Translations under genes and position numbers: made by a program
In this document: piece after piece, positions 43,911 through 55,779 of the stretch
How the letters are laid out: every line of letters starts with the position of its first letter
Numbering within the stretch: the stretch's first letter is position 1
Notes under the pieces: model-generated
Seen by the model: only the letters and a program-made list of their open reading frames with translations
Told to the model about the DNA's origin: nothing
Databases searched by the model: none
From: Cylicocyclus nassatus
Taxonomy: Eukaryota; Nematoda; Chromadorea; Rhabditida; Strongylidae
Assembly: GCA_958299035.1 (NCBI GenBank)
Contig: CATQJL010000112.1
Span: 65,441,117 to 65,505,116 of the forward strand
DNA: 64,000 bases
Reading direction: 5' to 3'

Positions 43911-44924
43911 GGTCGTTCCGAAAGTAATGTCGCTTTTTTCAAACGTGCGCCACATTTCGTGGAACAAAGATGTGTAAGAGATTCTGGTAGCATTTGATGC
44001 AGCATTTTATTCTCTTTCTAATGGTTATATAACTACCGCACAAAATTGAATAACCTCTGGGCAAATTATCGGAATCTGCGACCCACGCTTTTTGGGAAGG
44101 TCAAGTTTCACAATTTCTCCAAATCTTTATAACAACCCCCGGAAGGAGTCCAAGTTATGTCTGGATAGAGCAAACTCTACGGGAAACAGCACAACTTTTT
44201 CTACTTTTCAGAGCTCGTCATAATTTCTGTATAGATTTTTTGATGGAACCACCGAATTTTAGCAGGCTCGTCTCAGACACAAATGCATCAAACACCAAAA
44301 AATCATCGTTTTCAAACTTACAAAAATGGATTATGGTTTTACACTAATTTTACAAAGCAAATGAATGTTTACCGCCTTAGATTAGCAAATTTCGAATATT
44401 CCGGGTACAGCCGGAGGCGCCCTGGGAAACCTGAATTATGATGATTTTATCCCGGAAAACTTGATGTATCGGAAACCAAAAACAACTGGTAAAAAGAGGA
44501 GAAAAAGCTGCGTCGAATGACACCCGAGTTGCTTGCCGGTTGTTGTTCTGTGAGGTTTGAGTTGACCAAATATGGAATTTGATGGCATTTTAAAACTGAT
44601 TCCGGAAACTCTAAGAAGCAAGCTAAGGAAAAGAAAAAAATTACTCTGTGTCCTATAGGGTTTGCTCTATCTACCTGCCACTTATACTTCTTCGGAGAAT
44701 AGGTGCAAAAATTTTAGAAAATTGCCGACCTTGACCATGGCAAAAAGTATGAGTTGCAGATTTTGTTAATTTTTCGCAAGCTCAATGAAAGTTATACAAT
44801 GAAATTACAACCGTTAGAAAGAGGATGAAATGCTGCATCGAATGCACCTAAGAACTCTTGAAAATCTTGATTCCATGAAATGTGGCGTTCATTTGAAAAA
44901 AGCGACACTACTTTCGGAACGACT
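43911..44924. mobile_element. TA-target MITE, GGTCGTTCCGAAAGTAATGT family
   Basis: GGTCGTTCCGAAAGTAATGT at left faces ACACTACTTTCGGAACGAC at right, each next to TA (43909-43910, 44925-44926). Inverted matches continue inside (TTTCTAATGGTTATATAAC against ACAACCGTTAGAAA). No transposase. It interrupts the CR1-like RT. Confidence 0.75.
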
Positions 44925-44931
44925 TAATATA

Positions 44932-45603
44932 CAGGGTGTCCCAAAAGTAAGTACACACTTTTCAACCGTTAATATCTCTCTTCCCATTGTGTCTTTTTCC
45001 GCCATTCAAGTAACATTCTGTAGAGGAGGCCTCAACTTAAATCTACAGCATCGAGCGAATTACCGATCGCTCTTCATTACTGTAGGATTACTGTAAGAAC
45101 TTCGACAAGGATTTTAAGCCATTGGAAGCCATATTCTGCCTCGGAACAAAACCAAACAAGCCAAAAACTCTAACGCTATGGTAATGGAAGCCGCTGATTT
45201 CGAGTATGAAAGTCCCGCTTTACTGTGATGCTTCTTTGCATAGTTATCCCAGGTAAACCGCAATAACCGTTCCCAGTATTAGTCCGAAATGTGATTACAT
45301 CGTCAAAAAAAGCTGAAAACTCGTAAAAAGGTGTGTAGTGGAATCAGCGTGCGCGAAAATCTTAGTACACGATTTTTCAGATTTTTTGAAAAAATTTTGT
45401 TAGATGGCATATTTCACAATAATTCTAGGTGCTGGAAGTTCTTACCGTAATCCTACAGTAACGAAGGGCGATCGTTGATTTGCTCGATACTGTAAATCTA
45501 AGTTAAAGCCTCCTCTACACAATGACACTTGACTGGCCAAAAAAGACCCAATAGGAGAGATATTGACGATTGAAAAGTGTGTACTTACTTTTGGGACACC
45601 CTG
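44932..45603. mobile_element. Mariner-like MITE, CAGGGTGTCCC family (B1)
   Basis: CAGGGTGTCCCAAAAGTAAG and CTTACTTTTGGGACACCCTG are perfect inverted ends with TA on both sides. The following TACACACTTTTCAA is also mirrored. About 670 bp, non-coding. Confidence 0.82.
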
Positions 45604-45607
45604 TATA

Positions 45608-46460
45608 TTAGGTTGGCACGAAAGTTCTTGCGTAATTCAAACAAAATTCAATAACTTTTCAAAGACTAAACCAAAATTCACAATCTTGTATGCGAAAAAT
45701 ATTAGAAGTCTTACGCTTCATGATGGATGTTTAAGCATAAGATTCCGTGAGCTGGACATCAAGAACGAAGCGCTCAAATTGGGGCTTCAATTTTTGCGAT
45801 TTTGAGTTTGGTGCCAAAAAATCGCAGAGTGCCTCTAGCTAGCCGAAAAAAATCTGTGGAATTTACTTACACAGCAAAAGTCCATACGTTGTTTAGGCAG
45901 GCTTTGATCTCGCATGGAAACGCGAAAACAAAAAATTTATGAAAATTCTCATTTCACAGGACAAATCTCGTCATCGCTCTAACTTTTCCACAGAAACCCA
46001 GTTTGCAACCAGAAATTAGACATGGTGCCTATTTAGAGCCTTGCGACGTTTTCTCGGTTGTAAAAAAGGGTTTTCGTCGGAAAACTGTGGACAAGAGGGG
46101 ATTTTTTCCGCAAAATGACTTATTTCACGAATTTTTTGTTTTTCCTTCACCATGCAAGATCAAAGCCTTCCGAAGTAACATATGGACTTTTGCTGTGTAA
46201 GTAAACTCTACAGATTTTTTTCGGCTAGCTAGCGGTACTCTGCGATTTTCTGGCACCAAACTCAAAATCGCAAAATTTGAAGCACCATATTCGAGAGCTT
46301 CGTTCTTGATGTCCAGCTCACGGAATCTTACGCTTGAACATTCATCATAAAGCGTAAGACTTCTAATATTTTTAGCATACAAGATTGTGAATTTAGGTTG
46401 AGTCTTTGAAAAGTTATTGAATTTTGTTTGAATTACGCAAAAACTTTCGTGCCAACCTAA
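45608..46460. mobile_element. Mariner-like MITE, TTAGGTTGGCACGAAAGTT family
   Basis: Inverted arms of more than 200 bp: TTAGGTTGGCACGAAAGTTC faces AAACTTTCGTGCCAACCTAA, then CAAACAAAATTCAATAACTT faces AAGTTATTGAATTTTGTTTG. TA lies at each end. Non-coding. Confidence 0.85.
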
Positions 46461-46466
46461 TATATA

Positions 46467-47141
46467 CAGGGTGTCCGTAAAGTATGTATACACTGTTTGA
46501 TCGTTAATATCTCTTCTCTCAAGAAGTCTTTTGCCTTGCTTCACGTACCATTTTGTAGAGCTGGCTTCAACTTAGATTTGCAGTATGGAACGAATCACCC
46601 ACCTCTCTTCATTACTGTAGGATTACGGTAGAAACTTGAAACATATGGGGTCAATGTGAAAAAAGCTGCCGTTTCAAAAATAAGAAAATGTGAAAACTTC
46701 TGTAATAAGGTTTTTATGGACGCTGAGTTCAATACTCAACTATTCACAAGATTGTGAAGCTTTCTAAACGGTGCAATCGCACTTTTTAGGAACATTGAAA
46801 AATGGCCGCTACCTCTTACCTGGCATAACTCTTCAATGAAGCATCATAATGAGTTGCGAACTTCACAGTTAGAATCAGCAACTCTAATTAGCCTAGTATT
46901 AAAGTTTTCAAACTGTTTTGTTTCCTTTCTGTGACAAAATATGGCCCTTTATGGCTCAAAACCCTCTTTGGAGTTTCAACTGTAATCCTACAGTAATGAA
47001 GAGAGATGGGTGATTCGGTCTATACTGTAAATCTAAGTTGTAGCCAGCTCTACAAAATGGTACCTGAAACAAAGCAAAAGACTTCTTGGGGAAAGAGATA
47101 TTAACGATTAAACTGTGTATACATACTTTACGGACACCCTG
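46467..47141. mobile_element. Mariner-like MITE, CAGGGTGTCC family (B2)
   Basis: CAGGGTGTCCGTAAAGTATG faces CATACTTTACGGACACCCTG, perfect for 20 bases, with CACTGTTTGATCGTTAATAT mirrored by ATATTAACGATTAAACTGTG. TA on both sides; the right side opens into a TA microsatellite. Confidence 0.85.
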
Positions 47142-47167
47142 TATATATATATATATATATATATATA
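47142..47167. repeat. (TA)n microsatellite
   Basis: Twelve or so TA units between a mariner-like MITE and a Helitron-like element. Confidence 0.9.
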
Positions 47168-47556
47168 CTAGTTGGCTTTCCCGGTCCAGCCCGGGCCATT
47201 GCTCACCTGCACTGCGAGCCCCCCCCCCCCCCCTCCCTCTTATTATGGATGACTTACCCTAAGACATCCGCTTCGAAACCACATCCTCGTGATCCTGAGG
47301 TGAAAATGAGCTTCACCGCCCTCCCTTCCTGACTATGGGGAAATGCTTGATTACACATGATAAGCCTTCAAATCTTCAGAAAATCGTTAAAAAATCAATA
47401 AATTGATAGAAGGACTTAACGAATCGCCGCAAAAAGTAGCCTATCTTCTGCGCAAGGGTCGAAAAGTGCAAAGTTTCAACTGAATCGGTAAAGCGGCGTG
47501 CGTTTCTATAACGCACATACCCTCCAAACTGACAATTTTTGAGTTTTATATATAGA
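47168..47556 (-). mobile_element. Diverged Helitron-like element
   Basis: On minus it starts TCTATATATAAAACTCAAAA at 47556 and ends GGGCTGGACCGGGAAAGCCAACTAG at 47168 before T. The architecture equals family N1 (AT-rich TATATA head, GC hairpin, CTAG), but the interior is unrelated. No ORF. Confidence 0.65.
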
Positions 47557-47743
47557 TAGATATAAAGCAGAAAATCTGTGAGTTTGTGTGTTTGTGCACA
47601 TTCGGGTGCAGGGTGTGCAGGGTGTGCAGGGTGTGCAGGGTGTGCAGGGTGTGCAGGGTGTGCAGGTGTGGGGAGGGGGATAAGTGAACATGCCTTCGAA
47701 TACATTATTGACAGGACCGGTCGGAGTCGGGTTTGCCAGTTCC
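47557..47743 (+). mobile_element. Helitron-like tail with 9-bp minisatellite
   Basis: Begins in TATAAAGCAGAAAATCTGTGA and ends GACAGGACCGGTCGGAGTCGG, then GTTTGCCAG, recognisably the N1-type 3' tail but with the CTAG decayed. The 9-bp unit GTGTGCAGG is repeated about seven times at 47603-47667. It is placed head-to-head with the preceding element. Confidence 0.5.
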
Positions 47744-48145
47744 TATTCAATATATCTATATGCTGCTACATGACGAAGGCACAATATCTTTAGGCGCGAA
47801 CGCGTCTTTATTAGCCGCAGGGAGCATGAGGCGCGGGATCTGCAACGGTGAGGATACGCGCGCGCCGCATTCGCTCAATTAAAACTGTTCTTGCGCCTTC
47901 GTCATGCAGTAGCCTTTGTTTGGATGGGCGGATCACCGATTTACCAGTTTTCATGGCTGAAAAGAGAGGCGGATTTAACCTCTCAGCAGGGTATCAATAC
48001 CGGTGAACTGGGGGAATCAGTGAGAGCGTGAAGAGAAAGCTCTCGGGAGTTTAAAAGAGCCGTTAAAGAGAGGCGGCCTTCACATTTAGATAGAGATAGC
48101 CTAGAAAATCCTGCTGAGAGGGCAAATCGGGTAGGAGCCTGTTGT
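47744..48145. other. No gene recognised
   Basis: A moderately GC-rich stretch with no recognised coding or repeat signature; part of the DNA separating the two halves of the CR1-like element. Confidence 0.3.
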
Positions 48146-48369
48146 TGTACAGTCGAGTAGATTTAGCGGTAAATATAGTGTACTTGCACAGAAGGTGAAA
48201 TGAGGTAATTGGCGCGTGAAGAAATAGTTTCGACTGTGACGCCGGCCAATTGCGCGCGCAAGACACCCGCGGTACTTGTTCACGGCTACTTGTTCACGCG
48301 CAAATTTCACCGCATTTCACCTACTGTGCAAGCACACTATATTTACCGCTAAATCTACTCGACTGTACA
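48146..48369. mobile_element. Short MITE with 60-bp inverted termini
   Basis: TGTACAGTCGAGTAGATTTA faces TAAATCTACTCGACTGTACA exactly. The match continues through GCGGTAAATATAGTGTACTTG and GTGAAATG with few differences. About 224 bp, non-coding. Confidence 0.8.
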
Positions 48370-48469
48370 TAGCTTTACCCATTGTTATCTTGTTGTAGTT
48401 ACTTTTGGGTAAGTTCTTACTCAAACTCGTTTCTCCATCGATCAGGTTCGTCTTACCACTAGAATCTCC

Positions 48470-49400
48470 CCGTTACATCTATGATGTTAGGCAAAGTTCC
48501 ACAGTCATGGAAGGAAGCTTTGGTTGCCGCAATTTCCAAGGTTTCTAATGCTTCCCTCACGGATTTTCGCCGCATAATGTTGACTCCCACAGCTGTAAAA
48601 GTAATAGAGAAAGTATTGCGGGATAAGCTACTTGTATGGCTTGAAATTTCCGAAACTGTCCCCTAATCAGCATGGTTTCATGTCAGGATCTTCCACTACC
48701 ATCAATCTTGCCGACTCACTTTTTGATTGGACCCTACCACTAAATAGAGAGAATCAGTAGATGGTTTACGTGGATCTTTCTGAAGTCTTCGATCATGTTG
48801 TTCATAAGAAGCTGTTCTGCAGGCTGGGACGAATTGAGATGAATGGAAATTTGCTGAATTGGTTCAAATCATATCTGAGTAATAAAGGCATGACATTAAA
48901 GGTAGAACATCACTTTTCGAATAGACAAGCCTGTGTTTTACTTTTTCTGGTTTATACCGCTGATCTTCCGCCAATCTTGAAAACATCAGAGAATGTAACA
49001 ATCCAAATGTATGCGGATCGAGACATACGGAACATATAACGAGAAAATCGTGGTGAAGTTCAATCTGCAATAATGCAATCCCTGGAAAGAATGGTAGACT
49101 GGGCATCATGCTCTGACATCTCAGTTAACTTGGATAAATGTTCTGTTATGCTTAAGACCAAAACTTCGTCTATGAGATAAATGGGAGTGCTTTAAGAAAC
49201 TGCTCCAATGCTAAGGATTGGAGTTTTGATAGATGGTGACTTGAAGTTTTCACATCTTGACAGTGCGGTGAATAGTGCGTACTTTTGTTTATTTCTCCGG
49301 TCCGTTCATACTGATAATCCCGTAAAATTGGAACTTCTATATAAAGCCTACGTACTTCCGCATTAAATGCTGTTCTGTGAATGGAATCCATTTTCAAAGA
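48470..49400 (+). pseudogene. CR1/jockey-like RT, 3' part, decayed
   Basis: Continues the element of 42000-43910. 48481-48660 reads GKVPQSWKEALVAAISKVSN, then LTPTAVKVIEKVLRDKLLVW. It then shifts frame and continues QHGFMSGSSTTINLADSLFD and, at 48761-49039, VYVDLSEVFDHVVHKKLF. The catalytic box has become MYADRD, so the second aspartate expected after YAD is gone. Downstream, SLERMVDWAS and LLYKAYVLPH are typical of the RT thumb. Several stops and shifts make it non-functional. Confidence 0.75.
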
Positions 49401-50071
49401 AAAACATAAGAACATTTACTCGGATTTTGTTTGCAAGGTGCTGCAGAGCATTTGCTTTGACCTAGATCTTAATTTTGCTTTTCATTTTCTTCGTAAAAAA
49501 TTAGACTCAGCGCAAGTAAGTATTGGATTCTCAGGCTTAGTAATAGGACGGAGGTTTCACACACTATCCATGTATCGTATTTTCAGAAAACGTTTTTTTT
49601 TTGCAAACAAACTTTCAATACCCCATACAGAACACCTGGATGGCTTAGCAGATTGCCGAATACAGCGGTGTCATCTGAAACTTCAGTTGCTTTCAGACGC
49701 AGCGTAGCTCAAGTCTCTATTGCGAGTTAAAGGTTGCCATAACTACTGGAGCTTGTTTTTGCTTTTGCTGTTTTACTCCGAAAAATTTTTTGGGGTGCTT
49801 TTCAACACTTTTGCGGGCCCATATCCCTTGAAATTTAGAAAAAAGAAAACTTCTTTTAGCATTTGAAACATCGTGACGATGGCGCGACCGCACACTACAC
49901 GCACACCACTTCTGGAAACCGCATTTTCTTGATGTTCATCTCTAGTCGAGTGGTTTTTTTTTCACTTACATATGACAGTATTCAGACAAGAAGTGACTGA
50001 GCTGAGCGTTGAGGTGATGTCTTTTTGTATGAGCGTTTTATGCTCCTGTGACCGCATCCGCAGTCAGCTTA
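49401..50071. other. No gene recognised
   Basis: The first part (to about 49700) stays open in one frame and may be the last remnant of the CR1-like element. The rest is unassigned. Confidence 0.3.
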
Positions 50072-50771
50072 TCATGACTTATAATAAAGTGCGTGTCTGT
50101 CTATTTGTCTGTGTGTGTGTTTGTGTCTGTCTGTCACGAAATTCGTAGAGCGTGTGATAGGCAAGGTCTTGAGCTGAAATTTTGTTCACAGCACCATATC
50201 AGCATGTAATCAAACATTGCAAAAGCACAAGCTAATTCGATAATTGGAACGTTAAAAAACTGCGCGTCAAACGAGTCCACGCGACCTTTGGCCGACTAAT
50301 GTGGGTCGAGGTTGTATTTCTTGCGAAGTTGTGGATTTGCTTAATAAGGAAGTGCTTAGACCATAGACATAAGTCCAAAAAGTGAGCAAAATATCTATTT
50401 TTACGCAAAGTCAGCGCCAAAAAGGAGTAATTGCGTAGATCACCAATTTGTTAAGGTTTCATCTAATTATTTGGGAAGATTTCTGCTCATAAATCTAGGT
50501 GACAAAAGTAAGTGTCTTTTCTGGAAACTACCCGGCCACAACAGCTGCAGTAACTGACCGTAATTCTCCATTTTCTTCCATGCAGAGATTGTACTCTCCC
50601 AGTTTAGCGCTCCTACATGGAAAAGCTCATGGAATGAGTAGTTGTTTACAATTCGTTCATGATGGTCAATATCGCATAGTGAGTTTCAAAATGAACATCA
50701 TGCAAGTAAGGGGAAAGCATATAGATAGAGGAGCCAGTGCGAGCCTCTGCGGAGCAGAGGTGAAGCACTGG
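50072..50771 (+). mobile_element. Non-autonomous Helitron, family N2, complete
   Basis: Starts TCATGACTTATAATAAAGTG after an A, then a (TGTC)n/(TG)n microsatellite. It ends with hairpin CCTCTGCGGAGCAGAGG inside a GCCAGTGCG/AGCACTGG stem and CTGG before T. Other copies are at 62708-63369 (complete, worn end) and 12366-12645 (3' fragment). No Rep/helicase. Confidence 0.72.
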
Positions 50772-51290
50772 TACATACATAAGTTATGGCCTTCCATTAT
50801 ATTGCCGTAGCTTGTGTGTGGCGGTTGTACTATTATCTCCTACATTTCTGCAATTTTCTGGTCCTCTTGGCGCACTTGAGTGCAAGATCAAAATCTTATA
50901 GATAAAGCTGAATGTCTGTTTGTATGTATGTATGTATGTATGTATGTATGTACGTATGTTCCGAATAGAAATCTTTATTTCTGAACCGATCCGGGCCAAA
51001 CTTGGCACACATACATTTCGGGCCCCGGCGGGTGTCATAGGCTACTTTTCATCATCGATCAATATCGATTTTATCGATTTTTATCGATTATTTTGCAGAG
51101 TTCACCTACGGGGCCGGGAGTTGGCACAGGGGGGGGGGGTAAGTGAGCATGGGGATTCCGAATACAATATTAGTTTTCAGGATTATCGATTACTTTTATC
51201 GATTTTATCGATTTTTTTGCAAAGTTTGAGCTACGGGGCTGGGAGTTTGCAAGGGGGTAATCGAGCATGGGAATTCCGAATACAATATTA

Positions 51291-52636
51291 GGCCCGTATG
51301 CACGTACATCCCCGCGGGGAGGGGATGTGCGCTTAACCATTGAAATGATCCCCGCTGGGGATCCCCTCCCCTCCCCGCGCGAACCCCCGTATGCACAAAG
51401 ACAATATCGGACAAGGGATCCCCTGTGGGGAGGAGAAGTGAACCCCCTTATGCACAAGAGGGGATCAAGCGGGGAAACCACCTTGTTTCAAATTTTCTAT
51501 AAAAAACTCTTTCTTATTTCATATTTTGACTGCAACTCATCTTCATCTCATCACTTTCAATAATTTAGGGTTGCGGAATGCGCGTATGCAGTGACTGCGC
51601 TCGGGGCACTAAAAATGATTTTTTCTACTCCCATTATGTTCCTGTTCTTGGATGCTGCCCACTTTCGCTCATGCTGCCCCATTTCAGCGTAAAAATGTTG
51701 AACTATAGAAGTTGATGTGTCTCTGCAAGGGAATGGGTAGAAGACATTATGCTGCCGAAAAAGGGGGGGGTGCCGCGCGGACGCTCAAAGCAGTATTTTA
51801 ACACATAACAGAAGCGGCAAATTGTGCCAGTTCCATAAACGCTGTAGCTATCAGCAGCATATCGTCCTTCATCCCAGGGGAATGATCCCCAGCGGCCATC
51901 CCTGCTATGCACAAGGGGAACGCTGGGGAGGGGATCACTCCCCAGGGGATTTCTACTCAGAAATAGGCAAATGTGCTACTTTCTAGATTTTTTCGAGGCA
52001 GCTTATGTTAAAATAACAAGATAATGGCAACATGTCATGAAATATGAAAGTTACAAAGTGTTTACTCAGCCTATATAGTTAAAACTATTATGTTATATGA
52101 AAAATGCGCAAATTTTCTGAATGATCAAGAACTCCTACAAATAATCGAAATTGGCTGCTATTATTGCTCGGATTCCTTCTCAAGAGGCGAATATAGAAAA
52201 GAAAGACAAATTGCAAGCCACAGGTCGCTGAGAGAAGAACCCGGCTTTCAAAGAAAATCCTCCGTCAAAATGAACGAAATGCTTGGTAATGACTGAGCAG
52301 AACCAGAATATCCGCGTCTCTGGCATGATCTACACCATCGAACCCCTACTTCGTTGCAGGGGATGTCGATCCCCTCCCCCGCGTTATTGAGTTGAATTCG
52401 CGCATACGGGGTTCGAGTGGGGGAAGGGAAGGGATCCCCTCCCCCATTCGAACCCCGTATGCAGTGGGGTTCGCTCGATCCATACCTCTGAAACCATTCA
52501 CATCATCCCCGCTTCGGTGCAGGGGAGGGGATCGCTCCCCTCCCCTCTGTCATGGCGGGGTTCGGCGGAGGGGATCGTTCCCCTGGGGATCCAGCTCCCC
52601 TCCCCTCCCCAGCGGGGATGTAGGTGCATACGGGCC
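51291..52636. mobile_element. Harbinger-like TIR element, GGCCCGTATGCAC ends, TTA duplication
   Basis: GGCCCGTATGCACGTACATC faces GATGTAGGTGCATACGGGCC, flanked by TTA on both sides (51288-51290, 52637-52639). Subterminal regions are packed with GGGGATC and CCCCTCCCC words in both orientations, many forming GGGGATCCCC palindromes. No transposase was recognised. It splits a 120-bp-type module of the host Helitron. Confidence 0.8.
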
Positions 52637-52957
52637 TTAGTTTTCAATATCGATCACTTTTATCGACTTTATCGATTTTTTTGCAAAGTTTGAGCTACGG
52701 AGCTGGGAGTTTGCACAGTGGGGTAATCGAGTATGCTGATTACGACTACAATATTAGCTTTTGAAATCGTCCATTATTTTTATCGATTTTATCGATTTTT
52801 TTGCAAAGTTTGAGCCACGGGGCTCGGATTTGGCACACGGGGTAATCGAGCATGCTGATTACGAGTTCGACATTAGTTTGGTGCTATTCGGCTATCCGGG
52901 CCCCAAAATTTTTTTATGTCTGAGCTTGCTCAAACGTCGTGTATAAAGGTTATCTTA

Positions 52958-53177
52958 AGGGTCGGGCATACTTTAAGCGATTTCAATCGCGCGATGTTTC
53001 AATATTCCAGGTGTCCATAACTCATTGTAGGCACATTATAAATGTACAATAGGGCATTTTATCAGTTTACGTAAGTTATACACACGCATGTGCAGTTTGC
53101 TAATGTTGGATCCGAAGCCTTCAGGCGAATTGCCAAAGCGCGTCGCGACTGAAATCGCGTGAAGTATGCCCGGCCCT
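52958..53177. mobile_element. Harbinger-like MITE, copy 3
   Basis: AGGGTCGGGCATACTTTAAG to CGTGAAGTATGCCCGGCCCT, 220 bp, TTA on both sides (52955-52957, 53178-53180). Same family as 16609 and 31392. Confidence 0.8.
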
Positions 53178-54568
53178 TTACATGCTGATTACAGATATTA
53201 CACTTTCTCCGCAGAACGTCTTCCCGTGTGGTTACGATAGGTGTACGGTAGGAAGTCAAAATCATGAATTCGGCTGGAGTTCGGCGTCCATATGGCTTAT
53301 TCGACATGCTAATTACGAATATCATCTCTCTCTCTCTCTGCATATTGGGACCTTTTTCATAGAGTTGTGGTGGTTATATGGCATGGGGTCGAAAACATAT
53401 CTGCTTTATTCGTCTAGGGTGGTCAAGCGCGCTAAACATGAATATCATGCTGATTTCGCAGGATAGTGCATTTTCTTGGGTGATGGTGGGTGTAGATGGG
53501 TCGAAATTCCAGATTTGCTCAAAACCTTACCTGCAACGGTTCACAAGTATATCGCTTATGAATATGATGCTTGCTCGCTGTCATAAGGCAATAGTGAAGT
53601 TATGGTGACTTGCAGGGTTTGAATGGACATTTTTTAGCTTTCAGGCCAATTTAGATCTCAGATTCAAGAGATGGGGAAACGGCGGTCTCGCGCCATCCTG
53701 ATAACCTGTCCCAAAGCGTAACGCACGCGGCAAATCCCCCTTCCCCCTGTTCTTGCTTAAGCAAAAGCCGCCGAAGGGTGTATCGCGCGCGGCAGTGGTC
53801 CTATAAAGGAAAGCATTACGGTCGTGGGAAACTTTTATACCACACGAGTTGCCTTTTTCGTGGGGATTGAGCACGATGTTCTTGAAACAGCACTTTAGGT
53901 AATTTTCTGCCAAGGTTTCAGGCAGGTTCATGATTTTTACCCGCTGCCATGTACCTACCGTAACTCTGCGAAAAGCTCTCAAAACGCAACGAGAGTATTT
54001 TAAACGTGGTCAGAAGGTCGAATCTCTGTAGACCGAGTTTCAGCCAAAACTGAGATTTCGCCTCTTTGCAGTATACCTACCATAACTCAGTGGAATCGCC
54101 TCAAAATGCCGAAGGAGTATGATATTCGTAATCAGCATGTCATTCAGCCCCCCCCCCCCTCAATTTCAGCGAAATCCATGATTTTAGCTTCTTATGTGTA
54201 CTCAACGTAAACCCAGAATGGCGCTATATAGCGCGAAATGACCACGATATTCGTCAGCGGTTTTAATAATCCCCATGTATCGACTTTGAGCAAGATAAAT
54301 CACAAAAACATTTTGGGGCCGGATAGCCGAATAGCGCCATCATTTTTCAGAATTTCCCTTACTTTTACCGGTTTTATTGCTTTTTTTGCAAAGTTTGTGC
54401 TACGGGGCTGGGGGTTGTTGAGGGAGGTAGGTGGGCATGCTAACTGCTAACAAAGCGGGAATAGGGAATTGCATGTACAAGTGGGCACAATGAAAGGTTC
54501 TACAGAGATAGGGATAAAACCTTAACCATGCATTGACAGGGCCGGGCGGAGCCGGGTAAGCCAGCTAG

Positions 54569-55779
54569 TAAATTAATAAAGTACGATGTGACTTCTGCTT
54601 AATCCGGAGGTATGGATGCCTGCATTCATTCATTGTTATCGGATACCGCTTGTAAAGCGTCTTCATTTTGAATGTTACTACTGCACACTCAGGGAGATTA
54701 GACAAGCCTTAATCGAGAGAGCGGACCACAAGACTGGAACTACTAGGACTGTCACATGTATTTGAGCTTAATCGTTTAAATCAACAAGAATATCATGTCA
54801 TTTACCTTTCTTCGCCAACACCTCCTTTCCTGAGACTAAATGAAGTATGCTTCTACAAATGACTTATAGTCGCGATTTTCTTTTGGTGGGGCTGGATACA
54901 TCTGAATAGTTGATGGTTCTGTCACTTTTGGTGACAGCATGGACGCATTTTTGTGAAATTATATGGTCGATTGCTTGCATGCACAATGTTGACGCTCTCT
55001 TTTTTGGCTGTGGCATCTACTACCGGGCTTTATTGGTAAATTCTCCACTGGCTTCGTCGTAAAGCATCGTAGCAAAGACAGACTCATACAAAGAGAAGAA
55101 TACCGTTACATCGCTTTTTTTGTCGCTGCACTAATCGCTTTTTATTAAATGGTGCATTCAGTTCTCACGGGGAGAGAAAGAATTCATTGCCAAGTAATAA
55201 CTGAAAAAATCCAAAGTGGCACGGGTTGTCGTGGTAGAAGGGGCTTGACCACAGGACCCGGATAGCAAAGGTAAAAGCGTACTGTCTCGTACCGATACCT
55301 TAGAAACTGACAGCTCGTTTGCGAATAACAGTTTAAATTAGTCTTCTTCTTGGAAAGAAAAGTTGTAACAGTAAAGTAACTCACACCTCCCGTTCATGGC
55401 CGTAGGTTCTAATGAACGACTCTCGAAATCTTTTGACAGATAGATGGTTGTCTTTGCTCCATCGAATGCGATCTTTAAAAATGTAGCAAAAGCAGACTAG
55501 GAGGAGCTAAAAAAACTCAGATTCAAACAACATACAATCAACAAAAATATCTAAACTGAACTTTCAAATAATCAACTCTTTCATAGTCCAACTCACAAAA
55601 GGTGTTTGTGTAGCAAAAAATCTATTTCATTCTACATATTTTCTAGATACGTGAAACATCCTGAATCCGTATTAAAATTCTCAGGTAAGCCAACATTCAC
55701 CATTTTCACAGCTGTCCGGGGAACGACGCCCAACAAGATATTTCTCTTCCTATTTGGAGAGCACAAACGTCAACTCAGA
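54569..55779. other. No gene recognised
   Basis: Only short open frames and no repeat shared with the rest of the window that I could detect. Confidence 0.35.

Larger units (their letters stand above)
50894..54568 (+). mobile_element. Large Helitron, family N1, with nested Harbinger-like elements
   Basis: TCTTATAGATAAAGCTGAATG at 50894 to GGCCGGGCGGAGCCGGGTAAG and CCAGCTAG at 54565-54568 before T, 3.7 kb. After subtracting nested units at 51291-52636 and 52958-53177 about 2.1 kb remain. Interior sequence (CATGCTGATTACGA modules, TTAAGCAAAAGCCGCCG block) recurs as fragments at 12650-13000, 34440-34900 and 36490-36660. It may be one element or two fused copies. No Helitron protein is encoded. 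Confidence 0.65.

Noticed and set aside
43911..47141. Search for a mariner or Tc1 transposase in the TIR elements
   Set aside because: No frame with a DDE/D catalytic core or HTH was visible; all are non-autonomous.
47578..47793. Cysteine-glycine-alanine repeat ORF
   Set aside because: Translation of the 9-bp minisatellite; no start, domain or conservation argument.
50101..50140. TG/TGTC-rich run as a promoter or regulatory element
   Set aside because: It is the microsatellite of the Helitron N2 head.
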